The notes under the pieces are model-generated. The model was not told where the DNA came from. It worked only from the letters and a program-made list of their open reading frames with translations, and ran no database searches. From Rhizopus arrhizus (taxonomy: Eukaryota > Mucoromycota > Mucoromycetes > Mucorales > Rhizopodaceae), in contig JAKZZE010000021.1 of the NCBI GenBank assembly GCA_024220505.1, positions 1 to 64,000 on the forward strand: a stretch of DNA of 64,000 bases, read 5' to 3'. This document shows positions 22,022 through 32,484 of this stretch, in pieces. Numbering within the stretch: the first letter of the stretch is position 1; each line of letters opens with the position of its first letter. Position numbers and translations under genes: made by a program.

Positions 22022-23660
22022 CAGTAGGTCAAAAAATTGCTGCAAGGAATTGCAAAATACCGGTTTTACAGCTGGTTGTCTATGGATACTGCATGAAACT
22101 ATCTCAAACATTGATTGTTTGTACCTCACTAGAAGGGGCATTTATTCGTCGATTATCTGATATGGGCAATAGTTATTGGTGGAATTTGATATTGTTAAAG
22201 GGAATTTTATAAACATCCGGCATTTTTTACTTGTTTACGTATGTTTGGAATAACAAATTTTAATACGACCCAACCGGTTGCTATCATAATTTTTCACATT
22301 CTTGACATGATTAGAATGTTGCCAGTATATAAAAGCGCTTACAATTCCTTTATTCTAAATTTTAAATTTTCTTATCTAAATTATTTCTCTTTTTTACCTT
22401 ATTACCAATCGCATGCCTAAACGACTGCCAGAAGAAAAAGTAAACGATCTCAAGCAAGCATTAACTGGATCCACATCAACGTACGATATTGCTAAGGAGG
22501 TTGGAGTACATGAATCAACTGTTAGTAGATACTCTAGGCGGTTGTTTTCAAATAGGACAATGGGCTCAGCTGGTAGACCTACATTAGTCTCCAAAGTGAC
22601 GAAACGGCTAATCAAAAGAAAAGTCATTGAAGGGGTTCTAAAGACTGCCAAAGAGGTACACCGGGAGCTGGTTCAACTTGGCTATGCTATCTCATACCAG
22701 TCAGCAATTAACGTCCTGAAATCAATGGAGTTCCATTCTTCAATAAAAAAAAAGAAGCCGTTTCTGACAAAAGCTCATATGCAGCATCGATTAGAATGGG
22801 CCAAGAAGCACCAGGATTGGACAGTGGAAGAATGGCGAAAAGTCGTCTTTTCTGATGAAACCAAGATCAACGTATGGGGCTCTGATGGTTGTAAGTATTA
22901 TTGGAAAAGACCAAGTGATCCTCTTCAACCGCATCATCTAGAGTTTACAGTCAAGCATGGAGGCGGCAAGTTGATGATGTGGGGCTGCATAACATCTGAA
23001 GGACCAGGATATGCTTGTCAAATTTACGATGGGAACATGAACGCGGATGTTTATCAGCATATATTAGACACTACACTTCGTGATACTATGGAGTACTACA
23101 ATTTCAACTGGTCCAACATTTACTTTCAGCATGATAATGATCCAAAGCACAAGGCAAAATCCACAATAGCCTGGTTAGATAATCATCAAGTGCGCTATAT
23201 TAGCGATTGGCCAGCTCAGAGCCCGGACTTAAATCCAATAGAACATGTATGGCATCAACTGAAGTTAAAGCTCAGCTGTTACGAACGTAGAGCAAAGAAT
23301 ACGGATGAGCTTTGGGAACGAGTAGAAAAAGCATGGAATGAATTTGATAAAGAACTTTGCCAAAGGTATATCGATAGCATGCCGGCAAGAATTCAAGAGG
23401 TTATTAATAAAAAAGGAGGACCAACTAAATATTAATAAATAAACCCATTTCGTTCAAATTTTCGTTTTTTCAAATTTTCAAATTGCGCGCCTCATACTTC
23501 CTTCAATACTTATCCAATGGGGCTTAAACTCTTTCGGATTTTTCAAGACATGTAGGAAACCTACTATGTAGAAACAGAAGCAGTTTGTACCATTGTGACA
23601 GGATGTACGCTACAAAAACTGAGAAAAATGGATTCCTTGCAGCAATTTTTTGACCTACTG
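22022..23660 (+). mobile_element. Tc1-B copy 1 (1,639 bp), intact Tc1/mariner element
   Basis: Short terminal inverted repeats of about 29 bp start CAGTAGGTCAAAAAATTGCT. The target is TA at 22,020-22,021 and 23,661-23,662. A TATA-like sequence (CCAGTATATAAAAGCGC) lies near 22,325, about 80 bp before the start codon. A mutated second copy occurs at 32,485-34,122. Confidence 0.93.
22413..23435 (+). CDS. Tc1/mariner transposase, DD35E, intact
   Basis: The 340-residue length is typical for Tc1. An N-terminal helix-turn-helix pair (about 5-110) includes VGVHESTVSRYSRRLF and the linker motif GRPT at 54-57. The catalytic domain holds Asp 148 (VVFSDETKIN), Asp 241 (FQHDNDPKH) and Glu 277 (SPDLNPIEHVW), with 35 residues between the last two. 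WRKVVFSDET and GGGKLMMWGCI are the usual family boxes. The start is the first ATG after the TATA-like box, and no frameshift is seen. It cuts and reinserts the element at TA dinucleotides. The same gene is decayed in the copy at 32,876-33,897. Confidence 0.95.
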   Translation: MPKRLPEEKVNDLKQALTGSTSTYDIAKEVGVHESTVSRYSRRLFSNRTMGSAGRPTLVSKVTKRLIKRKVIEGVLKTAKEVHRELVQLGYAISYQSAINVLKSMEFHSSIKKKKPFLTKAHMQHRLEWAKKHQDWTVEEWRKVVFSDETKINVWGSDGCKYYWKRPSDPLQPHHLEFTVKHGGGKLMMWGCITSEGPGYACQIYDGNMNADVYQHILDTTLRDTMEYYNFNWSNIYFQHDNDPKHKAKSTIAWLDNHQVRYISDWPAQSPDLNPIEHVWHQLKLKLSCYERRAKNTDELWERVEKAWNEFDKELCQRYIDSMPARIQEVINKKGGPTKY

Positions 23661-23735
23661 TATAAGGCAATATGAGTGTTCGATGAAGAAGTGTATAAGG
23701 CAATATGAGCGGTCGATAAAAGAACAAAAAGACAT
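23661..23735. repeat. Subterminal tandem repeats of tnp2 element II, right block
   Basis: Two further units continue the array interrupted by Tc1-B (GGCAATATGAGTGTTCGATG and GGCAATATGAGCGGTCGATA). The remaining 240 bp to the terminus at 23,989 is non-coding. Confidence 0.75.
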
Positions 23736-23975
23736 ATAAAGTAATGTTTTAAAACGTATCATTCGTTGCTCAAACGCTGACTAGTATTAATTGAAACGTA
23801 AAAAATGCTTCGGTAAAAGAACACTAAATGACATCCTCTTGCTTGCGTAAAAGTTATTTAACGATTACTGAACTGCATCGAAAATCGTTTAAAACAACAA
23901 TAAAATTCCGTGGAGTTGCGTTAAACTTCGCGTTGTTGCGCTCATTTATGCTAAAAAACTACGTTTAATATCTCC

Positions 23976-24007
23976 AATTATTTGCAGTGGCTACACTGCA
24001 AATAATT
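23976..24007. other. Head-to-head junction of two tnp2 element termini
   Basis: AATTATTTGCAGTG and CACTGCAAATAATT form perfect 14 bp inverted arms around GCTA. I read this as the right end of element II (up to 23,989) abutting the left end of element III (from 23,994). The same 15 bp terminus occurs alone at 3,395 and with one mismatch at 2,671-2,685. Confidence 0.65.
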
Positions 24008-24015
24008 GCTATATA

Positions 24016-25645
24016 CAGTAGCGGACAAAACTGGTGCACAAAACTTTTTTTCAGCTTTTAACTACCATTACCTGCTCATGGTAGTTGCAATAGTCATGAA
24101 ACTGTACTAGAAGGAGGATATACTAGTCATTGTAATCTATGTATGTTCTAAGCATGACATTGTTAAAACTGAGCGATAAGCGTGCTTTAAATTTATAAAA
24201 TTTTATATTTTCTAAAAACCGCAAAAGTGGCTAAGACCTTAGACTTTATATAATCATCTCATCTCTTGATATCATCGGATGTCCTTCTTTGCATATGCTA
24301 ATAATATGCGTGTATATCATTTTCAATAAAAGAACCCGGCTCTTTAACTACTCTTTTCCAAAGATCATCGACCCTTTTTGATCTAGTGTCGTACCATCAT
24401 ACCTTTGCCATCAATTGCCACCTGGCATGCTTAAGCGGACTTAGGCCGGGATTAGTGGCGGCTAAACTTGTAGCACAGAAGCGCTGTTATCAAATATTGA
24501 GTTTGTGACATGCGTTGACTTGTGCCTTGTGTCATTGTCATACTGAAACGAGAGATTACGACGTTTTAGACCACTATACGCTAGGCTTTTGTGGTATGAA
24601 GTAAGCGAAATATATGTGTATATTTATGAGTTCATTATACCATCGTATACCTGACACACATATTCTGGTCCTCAATATCTAATACAGCCTTAAAACATAA
24701 CAGAGCAGCCAGCATGCTTCATTGTTTGATCACCGTGAAAAAATCGCTAAGGTTGCTCGACTTGCTTTCAATATTAGTGTATACTGTCTGCATCCATAAT
24801 GTTCATATTTGTTTCATTGCTAAAGATAGCAGACTTCCAGCCCTCTATTGTATACAATGGCTTGTTGTGATACCACATTCATCGCTTTTTCCGACTTATA
24901 CAGCTGATGAAATTCTTCGATTCCTTACTTCCAGACTCAAAATCTAGCTTTCTACAGTGCCTTCAGACTGACAATTTGCTAATACTGTATCTTAAGGTCC
25001 TCAAAATGTGCTGAGCATCAGGAACTGTGTGTAGCGGACCTTGTCCAAGCTCTAGGTTGATGACTGAACTAATAACTTTTCAGGCTAATAGCGGAATACC
25101 TTCATGATCACAAGACATTAAGTTTCTTTCTTCCCTCTTTCTCCTGTTGATTGTCCATTTAGAGATTCTTGTTACTCTAGGAATATCTGTTGTCGTACGA
25201 ACTAAGTGTATTCGAGATCTCAGAGTTTCATTTTTACAGTTGCTTATTTTCTTAAACATATAAGGCTAGTACTTTGTTATAGTGAATAGGGTAAAAACAA
25301 AAGGGGGGGCTCAATGGGAAATACAAAATAAGTACAGTTTTATATATTTTTTATGAGCTACTAGAATTTACTAATCTGCTGTGAAATCTGAAAGCAAACG
25401 GGAGAGATTTGGGGAAAATTGAAAGAAGGCTAGACAAGCACTACATTTTTGGCGAAAATTGAAATATGCAAAAAATCACTAAAAATGACCTTATGCCTGG
25501 GGGATGTCCGGTACAGTTCCGGTTTACATAACATAATGTATATTTTGGACTGTCTTTCAGATGGTATATACCACAAAAGTCGCAGACATATGGCGGAGAT
25601 ACAATGTTAATTTTAAGTTTTGTGCACCAGTTTTGTCCGCTACTG
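24016..25645 (-). mobile_element. Tc1-A copy 3 (1,630 bp)
   Basis: TA duplications are at 24,014-24,015 and 25,646-25,647. It is inserted about 20 bp inside the terminus of tnp2 element III, separating the terminal repeat from the subterminal repeats. It has the same decayed interior as the other copies and no usable transposase. Confidence 0.9.
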
Positions 25646-25784
25646 TATATAGCATTATATTTGACAGAATATAATGAGATATTTCGGGTTTACGTCAATA
25701 TATTTACAGATTCCATAAAATATGTACTTCGTATATTTTGCTCGAAATGTTAAGATATGTATATAAAATACCGTGTTACTTTTG

Positions 25785-26240
25785 GTGACGCGCCGCTTCA
25801 TTGTTCTTTCTACGATGATACACAAACATAACGCTTTTCCATTGGACCTTACATGCTTGCGTTTCTCTTTGATACTATTTCTTTATTGGCTTGTTGCCTT
25901 TTAGCAAAGCTTCCTTATAGGTCTATTTCTCTTTAATATTACTTCTTTATTGGCTTATTGCCTTTTTACAATACTTTCTTATTGGTTTATTATGATTATA
26001 TATAGCTCTGGATGATTTGTATTAGGAAAAAAAAAGGCTTAAAATACAGTATTATTGGTCAAAAATGTGGTTTTATTCATTTATTTTTGGGCTCTTTTGC
26101 CATATTGATTATATATTATTGGTTCATTTGATTATTAAATATGATTTAAAAAAAAGAGGGCGGGGGGGAGGAGCAGGGAATTTATGGGAATAATGAAACA
26201 TCACCTTTAAACGGTAGATACAAAAATTTTTTTTTTTTTT
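25785..26240. repeat. Terminal and subterminal region of tnp2 element III
   Basis: This is non-coding and resembles 2,060-2,520 inverted (for example ACGCGCCGCTTCATTGTTCT here, its complement near 2,508). It carries several inverse copies of the AATAAAGAAG core (ACTTCTTTATTGGCTTATTGCC and similar). A TATTATTGGTCAAAAATG block is conserved in both elements. Confidence 0.6.
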
Positions 26241-26256
26241 TCAAAATTGCACTTAC

Positions 26257-26640
26257 CTTGACCTCAGAAGCATCAAACAATAGAATATAGCAGACAAATC
26301 AGACAAAGCAAACAAATACAATGAAGCAGCCTCAAAAGAGATCAAAAGCAATATAAAGATGAAGACAGTAGACTAAGCAGGAGGAAAGTAGAATCAAAGC
26401 TAGATAAAATGAAAGGTTAATTACAGTGAAACATGATGTACCCGACTTTCTTACATTAAACCTCTTTAAAAACCAGAAGACGATGCCAAACTATTCAAAC
26501 AGCTTCAGAATCAAGCCTAGAAAACTAAATTTGATTGTTAATAAAGATAATGAAGGTTTAAAAGCATACTTACCACATAAACAGATACAGAAAAGACTCA
26601 AGAACTTATGACAGCCATGAGTATATCTATAAATCTTTAA
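26257..26640 (-). other. Possible spliced unit divergent from accessory gene, element III copy
   Basis: On minus, exon-like segments are bounded by donors at about 26,568 (TATGTG/GTAAGT) and 26,256 (GTCAAG/GTAAGT), with acceptor-like TTTTCTAG and TTATCTAG sites. It mirrors 1,640-2,098 in element I. An in-frame TGA interrupts the hydrophobic reading of the last exon, so a coding role is doubtful in this copy. No function is assigned. Confidence 0.3.
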
Positions 26641-26867
26641 TAAAGAACATTAGAAAAAAAAATTTAAAAAAAAGAGAGACTTACTTGGGATAACAAATCA
26701 AAAAAAAGAAAGAAAGAAAAGAAAAGATTCATCTGAGACATCAATCCTTTTATAGATTTTTTGACTTGAATAGAACTGAGTTTACAGTTGAACGCAATAG
26801 TATTTAAGATGTATCTAGCTTCAATGTTATGTTTCTTTACTTTTCCTTCGAAGTACCTTCTATCATT

Positions 26868-29845
26868 ATGTCTGACCGTATTATCGAATTCAACCCTGCA
26901 CCTGCCAATGCTCGTGGTCCTAGCTCTACTGGGCAGCCAATTGCTGTTCCTTCCCGTGTTGCTTTTCCTGAGGTTGTCTCAAGCAATGCTGTTTTTGATA
27001 GCTTTGCCTATCCTAGACCTGGCTTCCCTCCTATTACCAATGTCCAGAAGCGAATGCGTGAGGCTGAGGACATTGGAAGTGATGAATCTTCTTTTTCCTT
27101 CTCCATTTACAGTAGCGGACAAAACTGGTGCACAAAACTTTTTTTCAGCTTTTAACTACCATTACCTGCTCATGGTAATTGCAATAGCCATGAAACTGTA
27201 CTAGAAGGAGGATATACTAGTCATTGTAATTTATGTATGTTCTAAGCATGACATTGTTAAAACTGAACGATAAGCGTGCTTTAAATTTATAAAATTTTAT
27301 ATTTTCTAAAAACCGCAAAAGTGGCTAAAATCTTAGACTTTATATAATCATCTCATCTCTTGATATTATCGGATATTCTTCTTTGCATATGCTAATAATA
27401 TGCGTGTATATCATTTTCAATAAAAGAACCCGGCTCTTTAACTACTCTTTTCCAAAGATCATCGACCCTTTTTGATCTAGTGTCGTATCATCATACCTTT
27501 GCCATCAATTGCCACCTGGCATGCTTAAGCGGACTTAGGCCGGGATTAGTGACGGCTAAACTTGTAGCACAGAAGCGCTGTTATCAAATATTGAGTTTGT
27601 GACATGCGTCGACTTGTGCCTTGTGTCATTGTCATACTGAAACGAGAGATTACGACGATTTAGACTACTATACGCTAGGCTTTTGTGGTATGAAGTAAGC
27701 GAAATATATGTGTATATTTATGAGTTCATTATACCATCATATACTTGACACACATATTCCGGTCCTCAATATCTAATACAGCCTTAAAACATAACAGAGC
27801 AGCCAACATGCTTCATTGTTTGATCACCGTGAAAAAATCGCTCAGGTTGCTCGACTTGCTTTCAATATTAGTGTATACTATCTGCATCCATAATGTTCAT
27901 ATTTGTTTCATTGCTAAAGATAGCAGACTTCCAGCCCTCTATTGTATACAATGGCTTGTCGTGATACCACATTCATCGCTTTTTCCGGCTAATACAGCTG
28001 ATGAAATTCTTCGATTCCTTACTTCCAGACTCAAAATCTAACTTCCTACAGTGCCTTCAGACTGACAATTTGCTAATACTGTATCTTAAGGTCCTCAAAA
28101 TGTGCTGAGCATCGGAAACTGTGTGTAACGGACCTTGTCCAAGCTTTAGGTTGGTGATTGAGCTAGTAACTTTTCAGACTAAAAGCGGAAGACCTTCATG
28201 ATCACAAGACATTAAGTTTCTTTCTTCCCTCTTTCTCCTGTTGATTGTCCATTTAGAGATTCTTGTTATTCTAGAAATATCTGTTGTCGTACGAACTAAG
28301 TGTATTCGAGATCTCAGAGTTTCGTTTTTACAGTTGCTTATTTTCTTCAGCATATAAGGCTAGTACTTTGTTATAGTGAATAGGGTAAAAACAAAAGGGG
28401 GGATTCAATGGGAAATACAAAATAACTACGGTTTTATATATTTTTTAAGAGCTACTAAAATTCACTAATATGCAGTGAAATCTGAAAGCAAACGGGAGAG
28501 ATATGGGGAAAATTGAAAGAAGGCTAGACAAGCACCACATTTTTGGCGAAAATTGAAATATGCAAAAAATCACTAAAAATGACCTTAGGCCTGGGGGATG
28601 TCCGGCACAGTTCCGGTTTACATAACATAATGTATATTTTGGACTGTCTTTCAGATGGTATATGCCACAAAAGTCGCAGACATATGGCAGAGATAGAATG
28701 TTGATTTTAATTTTTGTGCACCAGTTTTGTCCGCTACTGTATATGGATATGAAAAAGGAAATTGACTCTCTGAAGGAGATGTTAAGGAAAGAACAGGAAG
28801 AAAAGCGTGCCTTGCAAGTGGCATTTAGCAAGCTGAAAGAAGAATATAGAGAGCTTGAGGAAGCCTCAAGCAAAAGTGCAAAGCCAATTGCAACAGCTAT
28901 CAAAGTAAGATTATTAATAATTTAATTTCAAACAAGTGTACTAATTACTTTTTTTTTTTTCTTAAAATATAGGATGCTGTGAGGAATCATTACAATGATT
29001 TACCTCCATCATCTAAGTACGATCTCAGCAAGCCTTTAAAGTCTGCTGAGAATCAGAGAGTACTTAAGCTGTTGCAAGAGTATGTCAATAGCCATTATGC
29101 TTACAAGAGTACTAATGGCCGAGACTTACGAAGATACCTTGAACGACAGTACTATACCAAGAAAGCTGGTATGGCTGGAGAAGAGGTTGGTTTTGTCGAC
29201 GAGTTTATGAAAAAAAGAAAGGCTGCCAAAACAACTCGCAAAAATACGGTAAGTAAAATAAAAGTCATAATTATCATATATTTGACTTTTTTTTTTTAGA
29301 AAATCAAGGCACGTAAGGCTATATATGAGCAGTACAAGGATCAAGGTGTTTACGAAAGCTATCCCAACTGTGAGTACTTGCTTCAACAGCAATACATGTC
29401 TGAAGAAGAAGACATGTATAACGACGAAACAATGGACAAGGTGGAGGAAATTCTTCTTGAACAAAATCCAGATAGAATAACTCCTTTTACTGAAAAGGAA
29501 CGTATGTCTGTCTTGTGTACGAAAACCATTGATTATTTTGAAGTTCGTGTACCAAAGTATAGATCCCCTGCAGTGAGTTTAATTAATATCTTTTTAAGCG
29601 CAATTAACTAATTATCCGACATTTAGTGTACCGAATTTTTCAACCTGTTGGATAATCAAATAGAAAATGACAGGGTCAAAAGACAAAGAACTGGAACCAG
29701 CAACATTCAGTCTCTTCCTCGCATTCGAAGAAAATATTCGTTGCCTGTTCCCAGCTTGATAAAAAAAGAAAATATAACTGAAGAAAGCATCGCCTGGGCT
29801 TTTGGTGATGAGTTAGTATCGAATGAAGATAACTTGCAGTTGTAA
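26868..29845 (+). pseudogene. Accessory coiled-coil gene of tnp2 element III, interrupted by Tc1-A
   Basis: Exons are 26,868-27,109 continued at 28,742-28,904, then 28,973-29,248, 29,300-29,572 and 29,627-29,845. The introns are GT-AG. The protein starts MSDRIIEFNPAPANARGPSS. It has a proline-rich head, a coiled coil (MKKEIDSLKEMLRKEQEEKR and onward), LRRYLERQYYTKK, QQQYMSEEEDMYNDE, and a tail with a basic patch (RVKRQRTGTSNIQ) ending EDNLQL. The Tc1-A sits at a TA exactly inside the codons for SIYMD, and the reading frame on the two sides is in register. It is the most complete example of the gene in the window. Family not recognised; a role as terminus-binding partner of the transposase is inferred from its position only. 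Confidence 0.75.
27110..28739 (-). mobile_element. Tc1-A copy 4 (1,630 bp)
   Basis: TA duplications at 27,108-27,109 and 28,740-28,741 lie inside exon 1 of the accessory gene. The ends are CAGTAGCGGAC and inverse. The transposase remnant is on minus with the same lesions as the other copies. Confidence 0.92.
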
Positions 29846-29963
29846 AAATAATCATTTGCGAAATAAAAAAAAAATTAAAAAGGAATACGGAATTTGAATT
29901 TTTGGTTTTATTTTTTATTTTATCTTTTTATTCTTCACTCTTTTTTTTTTTTTTTTTTTTTTT

Positions 29964-30801
29964 TTACAAGTCAATGGTTTTTCTTGGAAGAGGTAAAAAA
30001 ACAACATGATTATCAGGATAACCTTTTTTCATTGCAACACAAGTAAAAATACGTGATACTGGAAGAATGCAGTCTGAATCAGCAGGTCGAAATGAGTTAT
30101 GATAGTACGCGGCACCAAGACATTCAAACCCTTGAAAGGGATGAAGTGGATGATTGTACCAACGTACAAAAGCAAAGGTATGCTCATCAAAGACTTCTGG
30201 CACAAAGACTTGACCATTTGGAAGGACAGATTTTTTCATTTGAAGCTGATGGCTAAAATAATATTGAACTTCGCCAATTCGCATTTCAGGCTCTTGTCCA
30301 AGAACAGCAGAATTACAAGCAACTTCAATATAGCAACCACGAGTAGCACGCGATGCCTTTGACCGATATCTTTGTCCAAGAATTTGAATTTCAGAAAAAA
30401 GAGAAATATCGGGAAGCACCATTGTAGACAACTTGTCAAATTCTTCTGGAGTGAATGCACTTGCAAACGTTCGATCAGCATATACTAGTTTGTAAAAAGA
30501 GAAAAGATAACCATAGTGGTCTCGATTCAATCTATCTACATTAACTTTGTGTCTAACGAAAGCTTGCGTATCAGGAGGTAGAATTTCAGCACCAGTGAAG
30601 ATATCATTCAAACGTAGAGGAGCACTGACAAATAAACTGAAATCAAAGCAGGTCGAAGTAGATGAAGAAGCAACTAGGGAATCAGAAGGCGTTGGTGACA
30701 AGTAACCAAAGGAAGACATCATCACAGGATTCTGTTTAATTCCTTGTGGTAAGTTACGGATGTAGTCACCATAGTGCACAACGGAAAGAAACTTCTTCAT
30801 A
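29964..30801 (-). pseudogene. C-terminal part of tnp2 transposase of element III
   Basis: The reading frame from about 30,803 to the stop at 29,964 starts YMKKFLSVVHYGDYIRNLP and ends LPLPRKTIDL. It is homologous to the C-terminal domain of the 16,231-19,066 transposase: ILGQRYRSKASR matches LLGQRYQQSDNH, RIGEVQYYFSHQ matches RIGQISYFFSHS, and FAFVRWYNHPLH matches FAFVNWYSHATQ. The upstream part is removed by Tc1-C at 30,804. A few codons (AFEV) seem to continue at 34,125-34,137 beyond Tc1-C and Tc1-B before the Merlin end. The catalytic region is absent. Confidence 0.8.
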
Positions 30802-30803
30802 TA

Positions 30804-32478
30804 CAGTGGGTGGACTAATTGTCCCAGTGTTTCAACATTTTTTACTTTGGACACTGTAACTCGACCAATTCTTAGGCTATGTGGCTAGTTTTATGCTCAT
30901 TAGAAAGGTCGCACGTCGTGCTACATAATATCAAAGAGCCGGTGTTCGGAGATTACACAGTCTGAGTTAATCAGCAATAGAAAAAAAACACCGCACTGGG
31001 ACAATTTTTCCGCTTGAACGTAAATTTTATTTAATAACGAGTATGTCTCCCTTTAGCATTAATAACTGCTTTACAACGATCCGGCATCCTATCTATATAT
31101 CTTCTACACTCATTCACTGTAAAAGTATTCCATTCTTTTTCGATTCTTTCCCATAACTCATGCACTCCTTTAGCCTTAGTGTCATATACACTCAGCTTGA
31201 GTTTAAGGTGATGCCATACATATTCAATAGGGTTTAAATCGGGAATTTGGGCTGGCCAGCTAAAGATATGATCACTCTTGAAGTTATTATCCACAAATCA
31301 TTGCTTAGCAAGCTTCGAAATGTGCTTGGGATCCTTATCTTGTTGAAAGTAGATATCCTTAGGATTGCATCCATAGTACTTTAGGCTGTCCATAAGTGTA
31401 GTTTCCAAGATATTTACATAGTCCACAGCTTTCATAGTTCCATCATGTATCCAACAAGCATACCCAGGGCCATCATAAGTAATACTACCCCATACCATGA
31501 CACTTCCTTGGCCGCCTTTAACTGTAAGGTCTAAGTGATGAGTCTGCAATACATCGTCTGGTCAACTCCAGTAATACTTGCAACCGTCTGATCCGAAAAC
31601 GTTGACTTTAGTCTCATCATTAAACACCATAAGCCTCCAGTCATCGGTTGTCCAGTCTTTGTGGGCCATAGCCCATGCTAAACGTCGTTCCTTGTGCTGT
31701 TTACTGAGCAGAGGCTTCTTCGCTTTGATTTTAGCTCTGATGTTCATACTTTTAAGAAGCTTCAAATCTCAAAAATAATTAATAACATATCCCAAACCAT
31801 TCAGATATTGATGTACTGCTTTAGCTGTCTTGAATTCACCCTTTATTACTTGTCTACGGATGTATGACTTGGTAGTTTCACCAATAGTTGCTCTTCTACC
31901 AGGGGCTGCCTTCATTCGATTTGGAAAAAACTTGTTCGCGTACCTACCTAAAGTTGACTTTTTCAATCCGGGAATGCGTTCCATAACTTGTTCATATGTC
32001 ATATTACTAGCCAAAAGCATTTGGATTTGTTTCTGAACAGATTTGCTGATAGTAGGAGTCATTTAATGCGGGACAAAGTCGTAAGAAGTGCAGTATATAA
32101 AGAGACTAAGAATAATGTAAAAAAAAAAAAGAATAACATAAAGCTATTTATACTTTACATTAAAGATATGAGTTATAGATTATCATAGATAAGACTGGTA
32201 TATTAGTTCCGGTGATTTCTGATTGATAAGAAGGCGATGTTTAGAACACATTGCAAAATAAGCAGGTAGCGGAAAAATTGTCCCAGTGCGGTGTTTTTTT
32301 TCTATTGCTGATTAACTCAGACTGTGTAATCTCCGAACACCGGCTCTTTGATATTATGTAGCACGACGTGCGACCTTTCTAATGAGCATAAAACTAGCCA
32401 CATAGCCTAAGAATTGGTCGAGTTACAGTGTCCAAAGTAAAAAATGTTGAAACACTGGGACAATTAGTCCACCCACTG
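30804..32478 (-). mobile_element. Tc1-C (1,675 bp) with about 210 bp terminal inverted repeats
   Basis: TA target duplications are at 30,802-30,803 and 32,479-32,480. The ends start CAGTGGGTGGACTAATTGTC. Long inverted repeats cover about 30,804-31,013 and 32,270-32,478. Each repeat carries an outer AATTGTCCCAGTG and an inner inverted CACTGGGACAATT motif. It is inserted in the tnp2 transposase of element III. Confidence 0.92.
31031..32062 (-). pseudogene. Tc1-C transposase with three in-frame TGA codons
   Basis: One frame from ATG at 32,062 to 31,031 reads through as a full Tc1-type protein apart from three TGA stops. They fall after GLGYVINYF, after GCKYYWS and after KLAKQ. The first two can be C-to-T changes of CGA, the third a G-to-A change of TGG. 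Catalytic Asp residues are in FNDETKVN and QQDKDPKH, and Glu in PDLNPIEYVW. I count 37 residues between the last two, longer than the 34-35 of the other families here. There are no frameshifts, so decay is by point mutation only. Confidence 0.88.
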
Positions 32479-32484
32479 TATGTA

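Larger units (their letters stand above)
3395..23989 (+). mobile_element. tnp2-class DNA transposon II, split by four nested insertions
   Basis: The left end is CACTGCAAATAATTG at 3,395 and the right end is its inverted copy ending at 23,989. Removing the Gypsy-1 tandem (4,034-15,526), Tc1-A (20,089-21,718) and Tc1-B (22,022-23,660) leaves roughly 5.8 kb. The order is left terminus, transposase on plus, accessory gene on minus, subterminal repeats, right terminus. The 3,395-4,033 and 15,532-16,230 pieces are non-coding flank; a short GCCATTA repeat sits near 15,755-15,775. No clear target duplication is visible (TTT before, GCT after). The left boundary is the weakest part of the call. Confidence 0.55.

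Noticed and set aside
23976..24007. Palindrome as a replication origin or transcription terminator
   Set aside because: Both arms are explained by tnp2 terminal repeats found singly elsewhere in the window.
31031..32062. TGA reassigned to an amino acid
   Set aside because: TGA stops occur only in decayed element copies, while intact genes in the window end normally with TAA (for example 23,435 and 39,523). Point-mutation decay explains them.
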